Part shown: positions 1-10,159 of the stretch, in pieces
Layout of the letters: each line of letters starts with the position of its first letter
Numbering within the stretch: the first letter of the stretch is position 1
Source of the DNA: Acanthosoma haemorrhoidale
Lineage: Eukaryota > Arthropoda > Insecta > Hemiptera > Acanthosomatidae
DNA length: 64,000 bases
Assembly (NCBI GenBank): GCA_930367205.1
Contig: OV884013.1
Location: 118,396,706-118,460,705 of the forward strand
Direction of reading: 5' to 3'
Translations under genes and position numbers: made by a program
Notes under the pieces: model-generated
Told to the model about the DNA's origin: nothing
Databases searched by the model: none
What the model saw: only the letters and a program-made list of their open reading frames with translations

Positions 1-476
1 AGTGTCTTATAAATACGACCGAATGTAAGGGATTACAGGTTGTGTACTGTTTGGGCTGGCCTTCGCTCCCTTAGTACGATTAGGAGAGTGATCGTAATAT
101 CGCCTAAGTCATCCTCAATTTAGACTTAGACTTCATAGTTTACGAGGAGATGTGCGTAAACTGGCAGGGGGGAGTTAAGCTCCGGGCAGCATCAGTACTC
201 AACCTTAATCCCCGAACGTCGGGATGTAAACATCCCGAATGTAAATATACAGGGTTATAGACTCGAAATAAACAGTCTAATTCTAACTTTCAAGCGTGTT
301 GTTTCTCTGTACCTTTTTTCCCTTTGTTTTGTTAATTCTAAAGCCGGTAAGCATTAACTTATATATATATATATACAATAGAGTATAGGGTGATTTGTCA
401 TATGTAGTATTGCAATAATTTATTTTTAATAAATGAGCTCCATACTATATACAGTTACAATTACCATGTATAGTAT
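1..476. other. No gene recognised; short TA run
   Basis: No protein family, RNA gene or repeat family could be named in this stretch. A short (TA)n run lies near 361-374, just before the LTR copy that begins at 477. Confidence 0.5.
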
Positions 477-1321
477 TGTAGCGAAGCGCTAAATATATGT
501 GAATTACCCTACACTCTGGTTCATAATGTATTATAATAGAAATGCAAATCTGTGTAAACTTCTTGTAATAAATCATAGAGGGATTAGCATATGTAAACAA
601 GTGACAGAGGGTCCTGCCATAAAACCCTGGGAGCACACCTGCCCCTAATAAAATAGACCTTCAGTCACGTTCCAGTGGTCATAAAATCATGCAAGAAACA
701 GTTTATATCACGTAGCTCGGGAGGTGTGACATCATAAAGCACACCCTTTTTAGACCAGCAGTCAATAAAATCAAGGGGGATTAGCCACAAACATTCCCCC
801 TTTCACCCGACTCCGCCTTCCACGAGGGAGGGGGGTACGATATTTATATCAGTAAGTTTCACCCTGAAGAGACACTCTGTTTCTTAGTCTCCACAGCCAC
901 ACTACTTGTCACTTTACGCCAGGGCCGCTGGCCCTGGTAGGCTCACTCTTCACTCTTCTCCAGTCTCTGTATCTCGAAAGTCACGATACTCCAGGGCCCC
1001 GGGGCCCTGGAATCTTCTACTAGTCTACACTCTCTCTGCCACACCTCTGGGCAGTCACCTCACAGCCTCTAGCAGACCTCTGACGACTTGTACCTATTAC
1101 GCTGCCGATCTCTCGCCCGAACTCTGAAAACTGGTCTTATTCTTTATGAACCTCTGAACCTCATCCTGAACACAGTGTATTGTCGGGACACATCCCTATC
1201 AATAAATGGAGTCAGATATTAACGCCTACATGGAACATGGTCCATGTTATTAACTACAACAATCCGCACTTGTCGCCAGGGCTAGAGTGATCAGGCACTC
1301 CCCTAGTGACGCCCCACGACA
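477..1321 (+). mobile_element. LTR of a TG...CA retrotransposon (probable solo LTR)
   Basis: The copy begins TGTAGCG and ends CGACA, the same termini as the LTR at 16281-17191. It aligns on the opposite strand with the LTR at 32069-32901: both share the stretch around GGTTCATAATGTATTATAAT and the stretch with GGAACATGGTCCATGTTATT. An AATAAA lies near 1200 (ATCAATAAATGGAGTCAG), as expected for an LTR R region. No primer site or internal coding region follows, so it is probably solo. I could not find matching 5-bp flanks (AGTAT on the left, ATTGT on the right), so the exact right end is uncertain. Family assignment beyond 'LTR retrotransposon' is not possible from this. Confidence 0.65.
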
Positions 1322-1380
1322 ATTGTTGACCTCCCATATATATATTGTATGTACTATACTGTCGGAAAAGGTCAACAATT
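1321..1380. repeat. Perfect 12-bp inverted repeat at the LTR edge
   Basis: AATTGTTGACCT at 1321-1332 is the reverse complement of AGGTCAACAATT at 1369-1380, with a 36-bp AT-rich loop. Related ACAATTGT/TGTCGG units recur in tandem at the end of the 32-kb LTR, so this probably derives from the LTR end with a small inversion. Confidence 0.7.
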
Positions 1381-2285
1381 TTATATATATATATAAACTG
1401 TTATTTTGCCCCGGAAATACGAGACAAATGGTTGACTGTTAGCCGAGGAAACAATAGGCCTAATGTATGAGACATTTTGCCCATTTGTTTGGGCAATGTC
1501 AAAAGGCTGCTCTAACTCCAATCCTAAATGGTGCAGGTTCCATGAGAAAGTTTGAAAGCCTTGAGTGGTGTAGCTCAATACCCCTTCACAAAGCACACTT
1601 TCACACACAAACGCCACTAATTTTAGCAGATCGGTTTCTTAGCCACATTCCACTATACATTTATTATAAATATTTATTACAATAAATCAATCTCTTAAGT
1701 TAAGTTTTTACTAATTATATGCATTAATTATAAAACTAAAAATATAAATTTTTAGAATTAATGATCAACTTATTTGAATCAATTTTCTGGTCGATTAGAA
1801 AAGTTCTTTTATTATTGCTATTGATAAGTGGCCTTTCCTGGAAATCTTCCAGCACCAATGTGGAGGAAACGATCAAGGAGCGAGTACCCTTTTACATTGT
1901 CAGGATGTGCTCGCCCTCTTTAAAACAGGTAATTGGAAGTAACAGCTGATATTAGGTCTTCTATAAGCTTTTTAACTACCTTATTTCATTTATTTACACT
2001 TTATAAATGAGAAGGTTATTATGAGAATTATGTAATCTTGAGCCTTTTGCTAGGTGTAAATTCTTATCCTCCTACCAATGCAACTTTAGTGCAAAGAGCG
2101 AATTTTACTTTTATTCTACTTAATAACAATAATAAACCTAATTTATTTTTCAAATATACGTTTATTTTATTATTAAATTTATTTATTAAATTAATTTGTA
2201 GATATTTTTTTTTTATTTTCATGCTATATGTTTAAAATTATTATCAACTTTTCAAGTGTTTGCGTAATGTTTTACTATTAACAGA
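1381..2285. other. AT-rich sequence without recognised gene
   Basis: I see only AT-rich sequence with short chance reading frames. The 62-65 aa frames on the plus strand (1761-1949, 2038-2235) have no recognisable motif. Confidence 0.45.
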
Positions 2286-2289
2286 ATCT

Positions 2290-2850
2290 GAGCAATTAAG
2301 AGTTATATTCTTGAATTAACTTAGACATAATGATTCCGAAGCCATCGAAACATCAATATGGCTTTTGGTTATGGTTGGTACAGTGAATGAAAGAACTGTA
2401 TCTTGGTGGTTCTCTAGGCTTTAATTCGGCAATACATGTCTCAATAACTTCGTACAAGACAAAGAAACAATGCACGATAATGAATTAAAGGCTTTAGTAG
2501 AGGCCAATCCACATCAGACAAGTATAGAACTTTCAAAACACTTAATATGTCAGCCATACTTATGTTGTACATACACCTTCATGCTATTAGATAAAAAAAT
2601 GTACCAGTGGGTGCTACACGATCTCACTGACCACCGGAAACTAAAACATTGAATCATTTTTTCAGAGCGTTTTAACAAATTATTCCAAAACGAAAACGAG
2701 GTAAAATTGGCATGTTTCGTATATATTGATTCAAAGCCAAAAAAAGTTTCTTTAAACAAAGGATATAAAACTGTTTGAGAAATTGTTGAGCGTTGGGAAA
2801 AATGTATGAAGCTAACGGAAGTAATTTCGAATAAAAACTATATCGTTAAA
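2290..2850 (+). pseudogene. mariner-family transposase remnant
   Basis: Translated pieces match the N-terminal DNA-binding half of mariner/Tc1 transposases. Around 2375-2440 VNERTVSWWFSRL resembles the first helix-turn-helix region. At 2470-2640 HDNELKALVEANPHQTS and MYQWVLHDLTDHRK resemble the second helix-turn-helix and the linker (family pattern: K.WVPHeLt). A short C-terminal piece follows near 2775-2815 (EIVERWEKCM), close to the end of these proteins. The catalytic domain with its D,D34D residues is absent, and stop codons and frame changes interrupt what is left, so this is a dead internal-deletion copy. Terminal inverted repeats were not identified. Confidence 0.75.
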
Positions 2851-3179
2851 GTTTTTTTTCTTTCACTTTCCTCACCCTATGGAACTGACATTTCATACGT
2901 TCCAAGCCAATACTTCTACGGCAGTAAAACTGTCATTAGTGAATGGTATGACAACATTCTGGCTTTTCTGATGGGAACGTACGCTACGAATTTTCTGAGA
3001 GAAGAGAACCTCACCATCATCTCCTCATGAGCCTTCAATGGGTCCATGTGAAAGTATTATAAAGCGTCTTCCATTAGGGACTTTTGAACTTTGACAGTTG
3101 ATAGCGGCCATATTGTTGAAGCTGCATCTGTAAAATTGGCTGTCATTTATTTAGTCTGTTTTGCCAAATCACTATAGAC

Positions 3180-3395
3180 GCATATAGCGTTCAACAACAC
3201 GTGCAAATGATAAAATTGTTTTATCAATATGGGTGTTCTGTTCGGGCAACGTTCCACGGTCACCATAACCACCCTACCGAGAGGACTTATCGCGGTGTGG
3301 ATAAATTTTAGCGCACTGGTTCAGTAAAAAATCAACCAACACCCGTACGTCGACGAAACGCAAGATCTGCCGAAAACACTGCCAGTTATATAATA
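3180..3395 (+). pseudogene. DUF4817-type transposase N-terminus, truncated
   Basis: One frame reads through a helix-turn-helix region with VQMIKLFYQYGCSVRATF, then PTERTYRGVDKF, then RTGSVKNQPTPVRRRNARS. This is the layout of the DUF4817 domain at the N-terminus of many insect IS630/Tc1-mariner-like transposases (hydrophobic helix, KF..TGSV, then basic RRRNARSAENI). There is one stop codon after VDKF. No catalytic DDE/D domain follows, because sequence of an LTR retrotransposon begins at about 3384. It is a different subfamily from the copies at 14, 25, 30 and 50 kb, which have ETGSVGDTKHTGR at this point. Confidence 0.7.
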
Positions 3396-3653
3396 TTCGT
3401 TTTTAGCTAAAATGTGTAGTTCAGTTGAGGAAGGTCTACCCTCCCTTTGTATTTGCCCCTCTTTTACAACCCGCCTAGCCCTAAACTACCTGCATCCAGC
3501 AACCCACATCCAAAAACCAACACTTCTCCTTTTGCCTTAGGCAAGGAATGTTCTAATACTGTAATTCATTAATATTTGTATATATACCAGTGTTTTGATT
3601 GTTATTCATAATAAAGTTTTTTAAAATACTCTCCTCGAACAAGATTATTTAAC
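3384..3653 (+). repeat. Candidate 5' LTR of the errantivirus-like element
   Basis: The right edge is set by the primer site that starts at 3654. The left edge at AGTTATATAATATTCG is a guess, because gypsy-group LTRs often begin AGT. Inside are a TATA-like GTATATATACC near 3578 and an AATAAAG near 3610, in promoter-then-polyA order. There is no second copy in the window to confirm the borders. Confidence 0.4.
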
Positions 3654-3669
3654 TGGCGCACCGAACAGG
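3654..3669 (+). other. Primer binding site (tRNA-type)
   Basis: TGGCGCACCGAACAGG follows directly on the LTR candidate. A TGG start followed by a GC-rich 16-18 nt stretch complementary to a tRNA 3' end is the usual minus-strand primer site of Ty3/gypsy elements. Which tRNA was not determined. Confidence 0.6.
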
Positions 3670-3964
3670 TAGTATACTCAGTAAATTCACGGGAGTCCAC
3701 CATCTAGAGATCCCTCATTTGGTAACGGATAGTGAGACCACTCCGATAGCGTGAGAAGACCGATGCAAATCCCTCTGGAAAGAAACACCACAGGACAGGA
3801 CTTCACCGATATTGGGTACTGATCTATTTCAATAGATTTTCACCAGGTAATACCCTAAAGAAATTTGTTACATATCTGAGGAAGTTGAAGGAAGAAAGAA
3901 AACTGGACTTCACTGAAGACACCATTCACTTGGTAAATACAATTATTATATACATTCTGACTTT

Positions 3965-4701
3965 ATGACATCAGTAACTGACAGACTTAACCTTTTAACA
4001 AACATTACAGAAACAGAAGAAATGGACGGAACTAATTACGTAATTAAAGATTTAGATTTTCATTTGATCCCAACTTTCGATGGGTCATCCGACACTTTAG
4101 TAGATTTTATGGATAGTATAAACTTAGTATTCGAATATTAATGCAATGTTAATAATTCAAATAGAATAGGAAACCATCAAAGATTATTAGCACACGTCCG
4201 TAATAAACTTGTAGGAAAAGCAAGATCATGTAAAAAATTTTATACTGACATTTACTTAATGACATTAAAAAGAAATTTAGAGACACTAAAAGCATTGAGA
4301 AAAGCATTTTTGAAATCTATGAAACCAAACCCCATTACAATGAACATCCTTTAACATATATTGACAGACTAATGATTCTACGAGAGAATTTAAGTGCTAG
4401 AATCAGGACTAATGACAAATTTACTTTAGAACAAAAAAATGCAAAAATGGTTGAATACGATTTACAAACAGCTACCCATTGTAAGCGACATTTACACCCA
4501 GAATTAAACGCGCAACTTATCCATGTAAAATACGAAACGCTTGAAGATATTGAACAATTTCTAAAAAGAGAAACCGATGAAATTATAGAAAGAATTTACG
4601 ATAAACCTCAAAAGCGCGCACCCCAACAATCAAATTATAAAGGTAGAAACTTTGACCTTCATAAACATTACGAAAGAAGAGAAAAGAAGACAACAATATG
4701 A
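3965..4701 (+). pseudogene. Gag N-terminal and middle region, broken
   Basis: A first reading frame opens at ATG 3965 and is stopped near 4139. After a frame break a second piece runs from 4372 to 4701 (109 aa). Both are charged, helix-rich and sit right after the primer site, where gag belongs. The second piece has helical repeats (LSARIRTNDKFTLEQKN, LEDIEQFLKRETDEII) like the capsid region of errantivirus Gag. I see no zinc knuckle, which is normal for many errantiviruses. The 4372-4701 frame overlaps the next frame by 50 bp. Function would be structural, forming the particle core. Called from position and composition, so the family call is moderate. Confidence 0.55.
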
Positions 4702-5647
4702 GATAAGAAACAAATACCAACCAAGTTATCATAGGGAAATATATGAACCAAGACGACAATATCATAACCAACGACAAAGAAATCCCAACTACCTAGGAAA
4801 AAATTATGATCCCAATTTTAAAAGAACATTGGAACAAAGACAAGACCAAATACAACAAAATCTGCAACAAATTACCGACAATATACCCCAAACTATAGCC
4901 GAGACAATAACGAGAGACAACCAATCATGGGAACAACATGAACAAGGACAGTACTTCAACAAACCACAGCAAGAAATTATTCAAAACGAACAACAAAGAG
5001 AGAACCAAACTGTCTCTATGAGAACAGCTAGCAATTGTGTTCACTATACAGAAAACGATAAGGACTTAGAGATAAAACAATTAAAAGAACAAATTAATAA
5101 GATATCCCAAAAATTTGAACATTTTTTAGACTTCGGTCGCAATGACAAAGAACCAACCCCCCGACCAGAATATGCACTAAATCATACTGATTCCTTACCT
5201 AAACTTAAGAATAAAACAGAAAAATCTAACGAAGTAGCCGAAATAAAATGTCATAATGACGAAATAATAATAAACGGTATTAAATTAAAAGAAAAAAAAT
5301 ACCACAAATACTCGGAAAATAAAACAACAACAGAAAAATTAAAAAACAAATACACTCAAAATAAGGAAGACGAAACTAACTATAGTAATGATGGCATGGA
5401 CATTGAAGAAATAGAATCACTCCCAGTAAAAGATAGTCCAGAATATGACACAATAACTATACATTTAGAGCAACTTATTCCCCAACAATCAGACGAACAG
5501 ATAATACAAGACGACTTATGTTCTAATGAAGCGACTGCGTATTCCCAACGCTCTTCTAATAAGCAAATTTGTTTAGTAAATGACGACAAAATAGTAAATA
5601 TAGAGAAACACCAAATACTCATAAAAAAGCAAAAAAAGGACTATTAA
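4652..5647 (+). CDS. 331-aa Gln/Asn/Lys-rich protein, Gag C-terminal part or unknown
   Basis: This open frame of 331 codons is uninterrupted, though its ATG may be only an internal codon of a gag frame displaced by a frameshift near 4690. The first 70 residues are very basic and rich in R, Y, Q and N (nucleic-acid-binding character, like a Gag nucleocapsid tail). Residues 45-110 are glutamine-rich. Around 140-165 a heptad-like stretch (DLEIKQLKEQINKISQ) predicts a coiled coil. The C-terminal third is acidic then lysine-rich. No protease (D-S/T-G), reverse transcriptase (YxDD) or integrase motif is visible. It lies inside an otherwise decayed element, so the open frame may be chance or recent. 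Not recognised beyond 'Gag-like tail'. Confidence 0.45.
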   Translation: MTFINITKEEKRRQQYEIRNKYQPSYHREIYEPRRQYHNQRQRNPNYLGKNYDPNFKRTLEQRQDQIQQNLQQITDNIPQTIAETITRDNQSWEQHEQGQYFNKPQQEIIQNEQQRENQTVSMRTASNCVHYTENDKDLEIKQLKEQINKISQKFEHFLDFGRNDKEPTPRPEYALNHTDSLPKLKNKTEKSNEVAEIKCHNDEIIINGIKLKEKKYHKYSENKTTTEKLKNKYTQNKEDETNYSNDGMDIEEIESLPVKDSPEYDTITIHLEQLIPQQSDEQIIQDDLCSNEATAYSQRSSNKQICLVNDDKIVNIEKHQILIKKQKKDY

Positions 5648-6059
5648 CTTTTCAAAACCGTTTGGAATAACTAGACATAATAACCAAAAAATAAATCAAT
5701 AAAAGAACAATATATTCAAAAACATCATGATGATAAAAGACTAATAAATGACTTTGTTAAGACAAAAATAATAAAAGATAAGACTGATCGAATAGAAAAA
5801 CTAAACCAAAATCGGAAAGTCATTCCGACAATTTATAATGAACAATTAATGATAAAAACTACTACCCATGGATAGCATGATAATTCTTATAAACCTGTAG
5901 TGAAATATAGAGATAAAAATGAAATAAAGAAATCGCATGTAAACAAAATTAAAAAACCTCGCAAGAAATATCTGACACATCGAAAATATGTTTCACATAG
6001 CAATAAAGACACTTGCACTGATTCGGACAATTCTATGGACTGCAAAAACTTCTCTGAAA

Positions 6060-6928
6060 GTAACTGACCTAACTAACATTAACGGAATGTTACACTACAC
6101 ATTAAACAATGTAAAAGTAATTGAAAAATATATTTAAAACATACCACTTTTAAAACATATGCCTATTATAATCAGAACTAACCAATATACAAAAAACATA
6201 CTCTACTCTATAATAACTTAACAAACCTACCCTCTGATAGTAGATATGATACATGAAACCAAGAATGAAATTGACCTACTGAAAAATCATAATATAAGAC
6301 AAAGACGTGGATTGATAAATGGACTAGGAACGGCTATTAGCTGACTAACTGGTACTATGGACGCTACGGACAAACAACATTATGACAATGTCATAAGTAA
6401 AGTAGAACTTAACAACTTTAGTACCGAACATAATATTTAACAGTTAGTAAACATGAATAAATAAATTATAGAGACTTTTAAGACGGATATTATATTAATA
6501 AATAAAAATTTTAATAAGGGTAGAGGAAATATGATAAGCATTGGCAAAGAAGTAGCTTTTCAAGATATTTATATAACTTTAACCAACTTATATAACAAAC
6601 TAAATGACTCAACGCTAAGACATACACAAAAAATGTAACATTAACTCCAAGAAAAATCAGAAATATGAAGGCTTATGAGCAAAATACATTGTATTATACA
6701 TGAGGAAATGCTCCATGTATTTGTAGACCTGCCACTGGCAGAACCAAATGTGAGAACCTCTTTGCTCATACCAATTCCTGTAAATAAAACTAATCTTTAT
6801 CATTCTATTGACGTACAAAAAACACTAGTACTAAGAAAAAAATGATAATCTTTATAACATTAATTGTAACTATTTTATGAATAACTATTATTTTACTAAC
6901 CCTACTTTACTGCTTAATGAATGTATAA
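6060..6928 (+). pseudogene. Errantivirus Env remnant
   Basis: A frame from about 6246 carries the furin-type site RQRRG (6297-6311) followed by a glycine-rich hydrophobic stretch. This matches the cleavage site plus fusion-peptide arrangement of errantivirus Env proteins, which are related to baculovirus F proteins. A premature TGA lies about 30 bp after that stretch, and a TAA near 6438. Near 6842-6928 a strongly hydrophobic segment of about 28 residues, with an internal stop, ends in TAA, fitting the C-terminal membrane anchor. Env would mediate membrane fusion and cell entry in an intact element. Multiple stops make this copy non-functional. No restored reading is given. Confidence 0.6.
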
Positions 6929-7460
6929 ACAAAATATTATATTATTAGATTCTACAGTTCAATGTAATTATACTCAACATAAGCTATCCAATATTAATTA
7001 TATTGACGATATAAATTCATATATTATTATTAACAATCGTAAGTTAGACAATTGCAACAAACATTCAAAGTAACAAATGACATTTCGACTGCTTCATGAC
7101 TTTGAGCTCAAAATCCACTACAACAATGATAACGCTATCGGTCATTTTACAGTCAAAATGAAGTCATTAGGGATGGGCAGAGGTAAAAAACATCATTTAT
7201 TATTAACTAATTGAAAGAAATACAATGTATTCCATTTGTATTTTTTATTTTAAAATTAATGCTACATAGAATATTTCAGTTGTCCTCAATGTTTTAAATC
7301 AGGTATGGGCAACCTTTGACATGTTATGGGCCAAACTTTAGTGTGCAAATACGTTCGCGGGCCGCGTTTAAAAGTAGTGCATTTTAAAGTAGTGTTCATA
7401 ATTTTTAGCGATAGATATCAGTCAGCCATGAAATAATACGACAATGTTATTACAACACAA

Positions 7461-7466
7461 TTTATT
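7461..7466 (-). terminator. PolyA signal for the hAT transposase
   Basis: An AATAAA on the minus strand lies about 105 bp after the stop codon and within the element, before the left terminal repeat. Confidence 0.5.
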
Positions 7467-7569
7467 AAAATAACAAAATGAAATGAAAAAATAGGTACCT
7501 ACAGCATTAAATTAAATCGTTAAATTTAGAATTGTTACAAACTACGAAAGTTAAATAGCGACACCGAAA

Positions 7570-9375
7570 TCAATGAGACACTTGAGCTTGAATTTGGGAA
7601 ACTAATTCATCGATGTTTGGATTAATTCCACTGGTACAAAGACGTAAAGAATTTTCCAAATTATCGTCAGTCAGCCTTGTACGATGTTTTGATTTATTAA
7701 CTTTCATCAATGAAAAGAACTGTTCGCATTTATAAGTACTGCCAAACGCACAAATCAATCTTCTTGCAAATTTTCTAAGCTGCGGAAAATGGTCTTCTTC
7801 GAGGTATTTTTTGTAGAAATCGCACAACTCCACGTCTTCAAATTTAGATTTTAGGAGTGAGTTTTCTTGAATCTCGATCAACTCCATTTGCAAGTGTATT
7901 GGAGCATTTTGTACATTACTTTTTGTTGGAGTAGCAAATAAATTGAAACAGTCTTCCATGTGTTTGAAATCGCTAAATCTGATCGAAAATTGCTCCGACA
8001 GTAACTTGAGTTCTTCAGCATATTGAGCGTAAGCAATATTTTCATACGCAGAGAGCGTGGTGAAATGGTAACTGTTACCAGACAGCATATGTGCCTCCCA
8101 CAAGCGGATTTTGTTCTGAAACGCTTTCAAATGGCTGTACAAATCATTTACTAACTGTCCTTGTTTTTGAAGTTTCAAATTTAAATCATTCAAATGGCCT
8201 GTAAGGTCGACAAGAAATGCTAAGTCACATATCCATTTTGCGTCACTCAATTCAGATAGTGGTTTATCTTTTATTTGCATAAATTCTGCTATCTCATTTC
8301 TAAGCTCGTAAAACCGTTTCAGCATTTTCCCTTTGCTTAGCCATCTGACTTCACAATAATATGTTACGTCGTCATACTCGGCTGATATTTCATCCAAAAA
8401 CGCCTTGAACTGACGATGGTTAAGCCCTCGGGATCGAATAAAATTGATGGTTTTTACTACCACATTCATAACATTCTGGAGTCGAATGGACTTAGAACAC
8501 AAGTTCTGTTGGTGGATAATGCAATGAAGGACTATCAAACCATCTTTTTGCACATTTAATTCAGTTGCTTTTTCATTCAAAATTCCGATGAAACCTTTAC
8601 GTAAGCCGACCATAGAAGGTGCACCATCTGTGCATACTCCAACTAATTTCGACCATGGCAAGCCAAAACTTGTGAATACCTTTTGAACTTCATTAAAAAT
8701 GTCCTCTCCTGTAGTGGTTCCTTTTAGCGGCTGTAAAGCAAGCAATTCCTCAGTAATAGTGAATTCTTTATCAACACCTCGAATAAATATAGCCAGTTGA
8801 GCTATGTCAGACAAATCGGTGCTCTCGTCTAATGCTATGGAAAATGATTCAATACCAGTCATACGGCCAGTCAATGTTGTTTTTATATCATTAGCCATCA
8901 TTTCTATACGTCGTACAACGGTTCGTCTTGACAAACTAATTTTTTCAAATTCATTTTTCTTTTCAGGACACAAAACACTGCAAACTTCTGACATACACTC
9001 CTTGATAAATTCTCCTTCGGCAAATGGTTTCAATGACTTTGCCAATTTTGAACTAACTATAAAACTAGCTTTCACAACATTATCAAGTTGTGTTCTTTGT
9101 CTATGAAATATTTGCTGCTGTTTTTCCAAATTTGCGGTAAGTTTCTGGATTTTGTCTTTTCTTATTTGTCCTGTCAGTGAGAGCAGCGTAGGATGCTTAG
9201 TTGAGTAATGCCTCTTTATATTGAATTCTTTCATCACCGAAATGGATTCATTACACATCAAACAAATAGGCTTACCATTGTGCAAGATAAAGAAGAATTC
9301 TTCAGTCCATTTTTCTTGAAACTGGCGACCCTCTGCATCTACTTTTCGTTTCCTTCCACCAGACATCATTTTCAT
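7570..9375 (-). CDS. hAT transposase, intact (GTF2IRD2/ZBED-like group)
   Basis: This 601-aa protein would cut and rejoin the element's ends in the nucleus. An N-terminal KRKVDAEGRQFQEKW block precedes a BED-type zinc finger (C38, C41, H56, H61). The RNase H-like core shows the first catalytic Asp in ALDESTD (D183), the second in CTDGAPSM (D250), the hAT C-x2-H pair in HCIIH (C285, H288), a conserved RW (344-345) and the catalytic Glu in KCEQFFS (E551) inside the C-terminal dimerisation region ending RTRLTDDNL. Length and domain order match the GTF2IRD2/FAM200/ZBED-like hAT transposases. Start could be M1, M3 or M4; M3 or M4 has an A at -3. There are no stops or frameshifts and no intron is needed. 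Expression is not shown. Confidence 0.92.
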   Translation of the reverse strand: MKMMSGGRKRKVDAEGRQFQEKWTEEFFFILHNGKPICLMCNESISVMKEFNIKRHYSTKHPTLLSLTGQIRKDKIQKLTANLEKQQQIFHRQRTQLDNVVKASFIVSSKLAKSLKPFAEGEFIKECMSEVCSVLCPEKKNEFEKISLSRRTVVRRIEMMANDIKTTLTGRMTGIESFSIALDESTDLSDIAQLAIFIRGVDKEFTITEELLALQPLKGTTTGEDIFNEVQKVFTSFGLPWSKLVGVCTDGAPSMVGLRKGFIGILNEKATELNVQKDGLIVLHCIIHQQNLCSKSIRLQNVMNVVVKTINFIRSRGLNHRQFKAFLDEISAEYDDVTYYCEVRWLSKGKMLKRFYELRNEIAEFMQIKDKPLSELSDAKWICDLAFLVDLTGHLNDLNLKLQKQGQLVNDLYSHLKAFQNKIRLWEAHMLSGNSYHFTTLSAYENIAYAQYAEELKLLSEQFSIRFSDFKHMEDCFNLFATPTKSNVQNAPIHLQMELIEIQENSLLKSKFEDVELCDFYKKYLEEDHFPQLRKFARRLICAFGSTYKCEQFFSLMKVNKSKHRTRLTDDNLENSLRLCTSGINPNIDELVSQIQAQVSH

Positions 9376-9510
9376 TTACTTATCGTTCGATAAACTTAAT
9401 AAGAAAATAGGTATAATTAGTAAGCACTCAAGATGCACACAAAGTCACAAAGCAAACTTATCACCACGGTAGCTCGAATAGGACTGAACTAAGTTCCGGC
9501 CATCCACCCG

Positions 9511-9520
9511 CTTATATAGG
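9511..9520 (-). promoter_or_regulatory. TATA box for the hAT transposase
   Basis: On the minus strand CCTATATAAG lies about 135 bp upstream of the first ATG and inside the element's right terminus. It is the best core-promoter match in the 440-bp leader, and would place the transcript start near 9480-9490. Confidence 0.5.
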
Positions 9521-9824
9521 CAAAATGAAGGAATGATCTAGAATCGTCTAGTGTAGAACAATACAATTGCGAAGCAATAATCCTTTGTTGCGCCGCCAGT
9601 GTGGCGGCAAACATCAATGGCTTTGAACTTTGATGTTTGCCGCCTCACTCTTTGATGATCACCGCCACTCGGCTTGCTCGCTCACTTGATTCCATGAGTA
9701 TGAGTAAGTAGTGTATTTTTTTTTTTTAAATTGGGTTTTTCAAAATGTCTCGCGGGCCGGATCAAATCTTACAGCGGGCCGGATCCGGCCCGCGGGCCGG
9801 CTGTTGCCCACATACGTTTTAAAT

Positions 9825-10159
9825 GGTGGTTGATAAAGTGAGTTGCTCATAGGCGCAGAAAAAGCAGATGCGAACGAGATGGGCGCTACCAACGCCTGAA
9901 GGTGTTCCCACAGGGATACAGTAGGCCTCATACATCATACAGTTTGTATCCAATCCCTATCGTATCCAATACCTTGTAACTCTTATCCTTCCTTTCCCAA
10001 TAGGCACCATTTCAAAGTATGTAAGTATGTATTGCTCACTTTGAAATGACATAGTATGTGCGCTATTAGGCATTGCCCTCACATATTACATTACATAAGT
10101 TACTGCCGCAATCCAGTATATCTTCATAAAATTTGGCCATTAAGTTTATGATGACAGAT
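9825..10159. other. No gene; one perfect 11-bp hairpin
   Basis: The only structure seen is CATTTCAAAGT with its reverse complement ACTTTGAAATG about 19 bp downstream (about 10009-10050). Nothing else is recognised. Confidence 0.45.

Larger units (their letters stand above)
3384..6930 (+). mobile_element. Errantivirus-like Ty3/gypsy element, gag and env but no pol seen
   Basis: The element shows, in order: a candidate 5' LTR, a tRNA-type primer binding site at 3654-3669, a gag-like region, a glutamine/asparagine and lysine-rich region, and an env-like region with a furin-type cleavage site and a terminal membrane segment. That order is typical of insect errantiviruses (gypsy, 17.6 and ZAM group). 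Protease, reverse transcriptase, RNase H and integrase should lie between gag and env, but only about 400 bp of lysine-rich, stop-interrupted sequence is there. Gag and env also carry stop codons and frame breaks. I found no second LTR. This is an inactive, partly deleted endogenous copy. Confidence 0.65.
7300..9816 (-). mobile_element. Complete hAT transposon with 8-bp target duplication
   Basis: The 8-bp repeat TTTTAAAT lies at 7292-7299 and again at 9817-9824, the duplication length typical of hAT elements. Immediately inside are imperfect terminal inverted repeats: CAGGTATGGGCAAC on the left, and CGTATGTGGGCAAC read inward from the right (10 of 14 match by my alignment). The CAG...GGGCAAC pattern is the usual hAT/Charlie-type terminus. 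GC-rich subterminal repeats (GCGGGCCG motifs) occur near 7360 and several times at 9748-9800, and are likely transposase-binding sites. The 2517-bp element carries one uninterrupted transposase gene on the minus strand, with a TATA box and polyA signal placed correctly. It looks autonomous and recently inserted. Confidence 0.92.

Noticed and set aside
8804..9393. Plus-strand frames opposite the hAT transposase
   Set aside because: Shadows of the real minus-strand gene.
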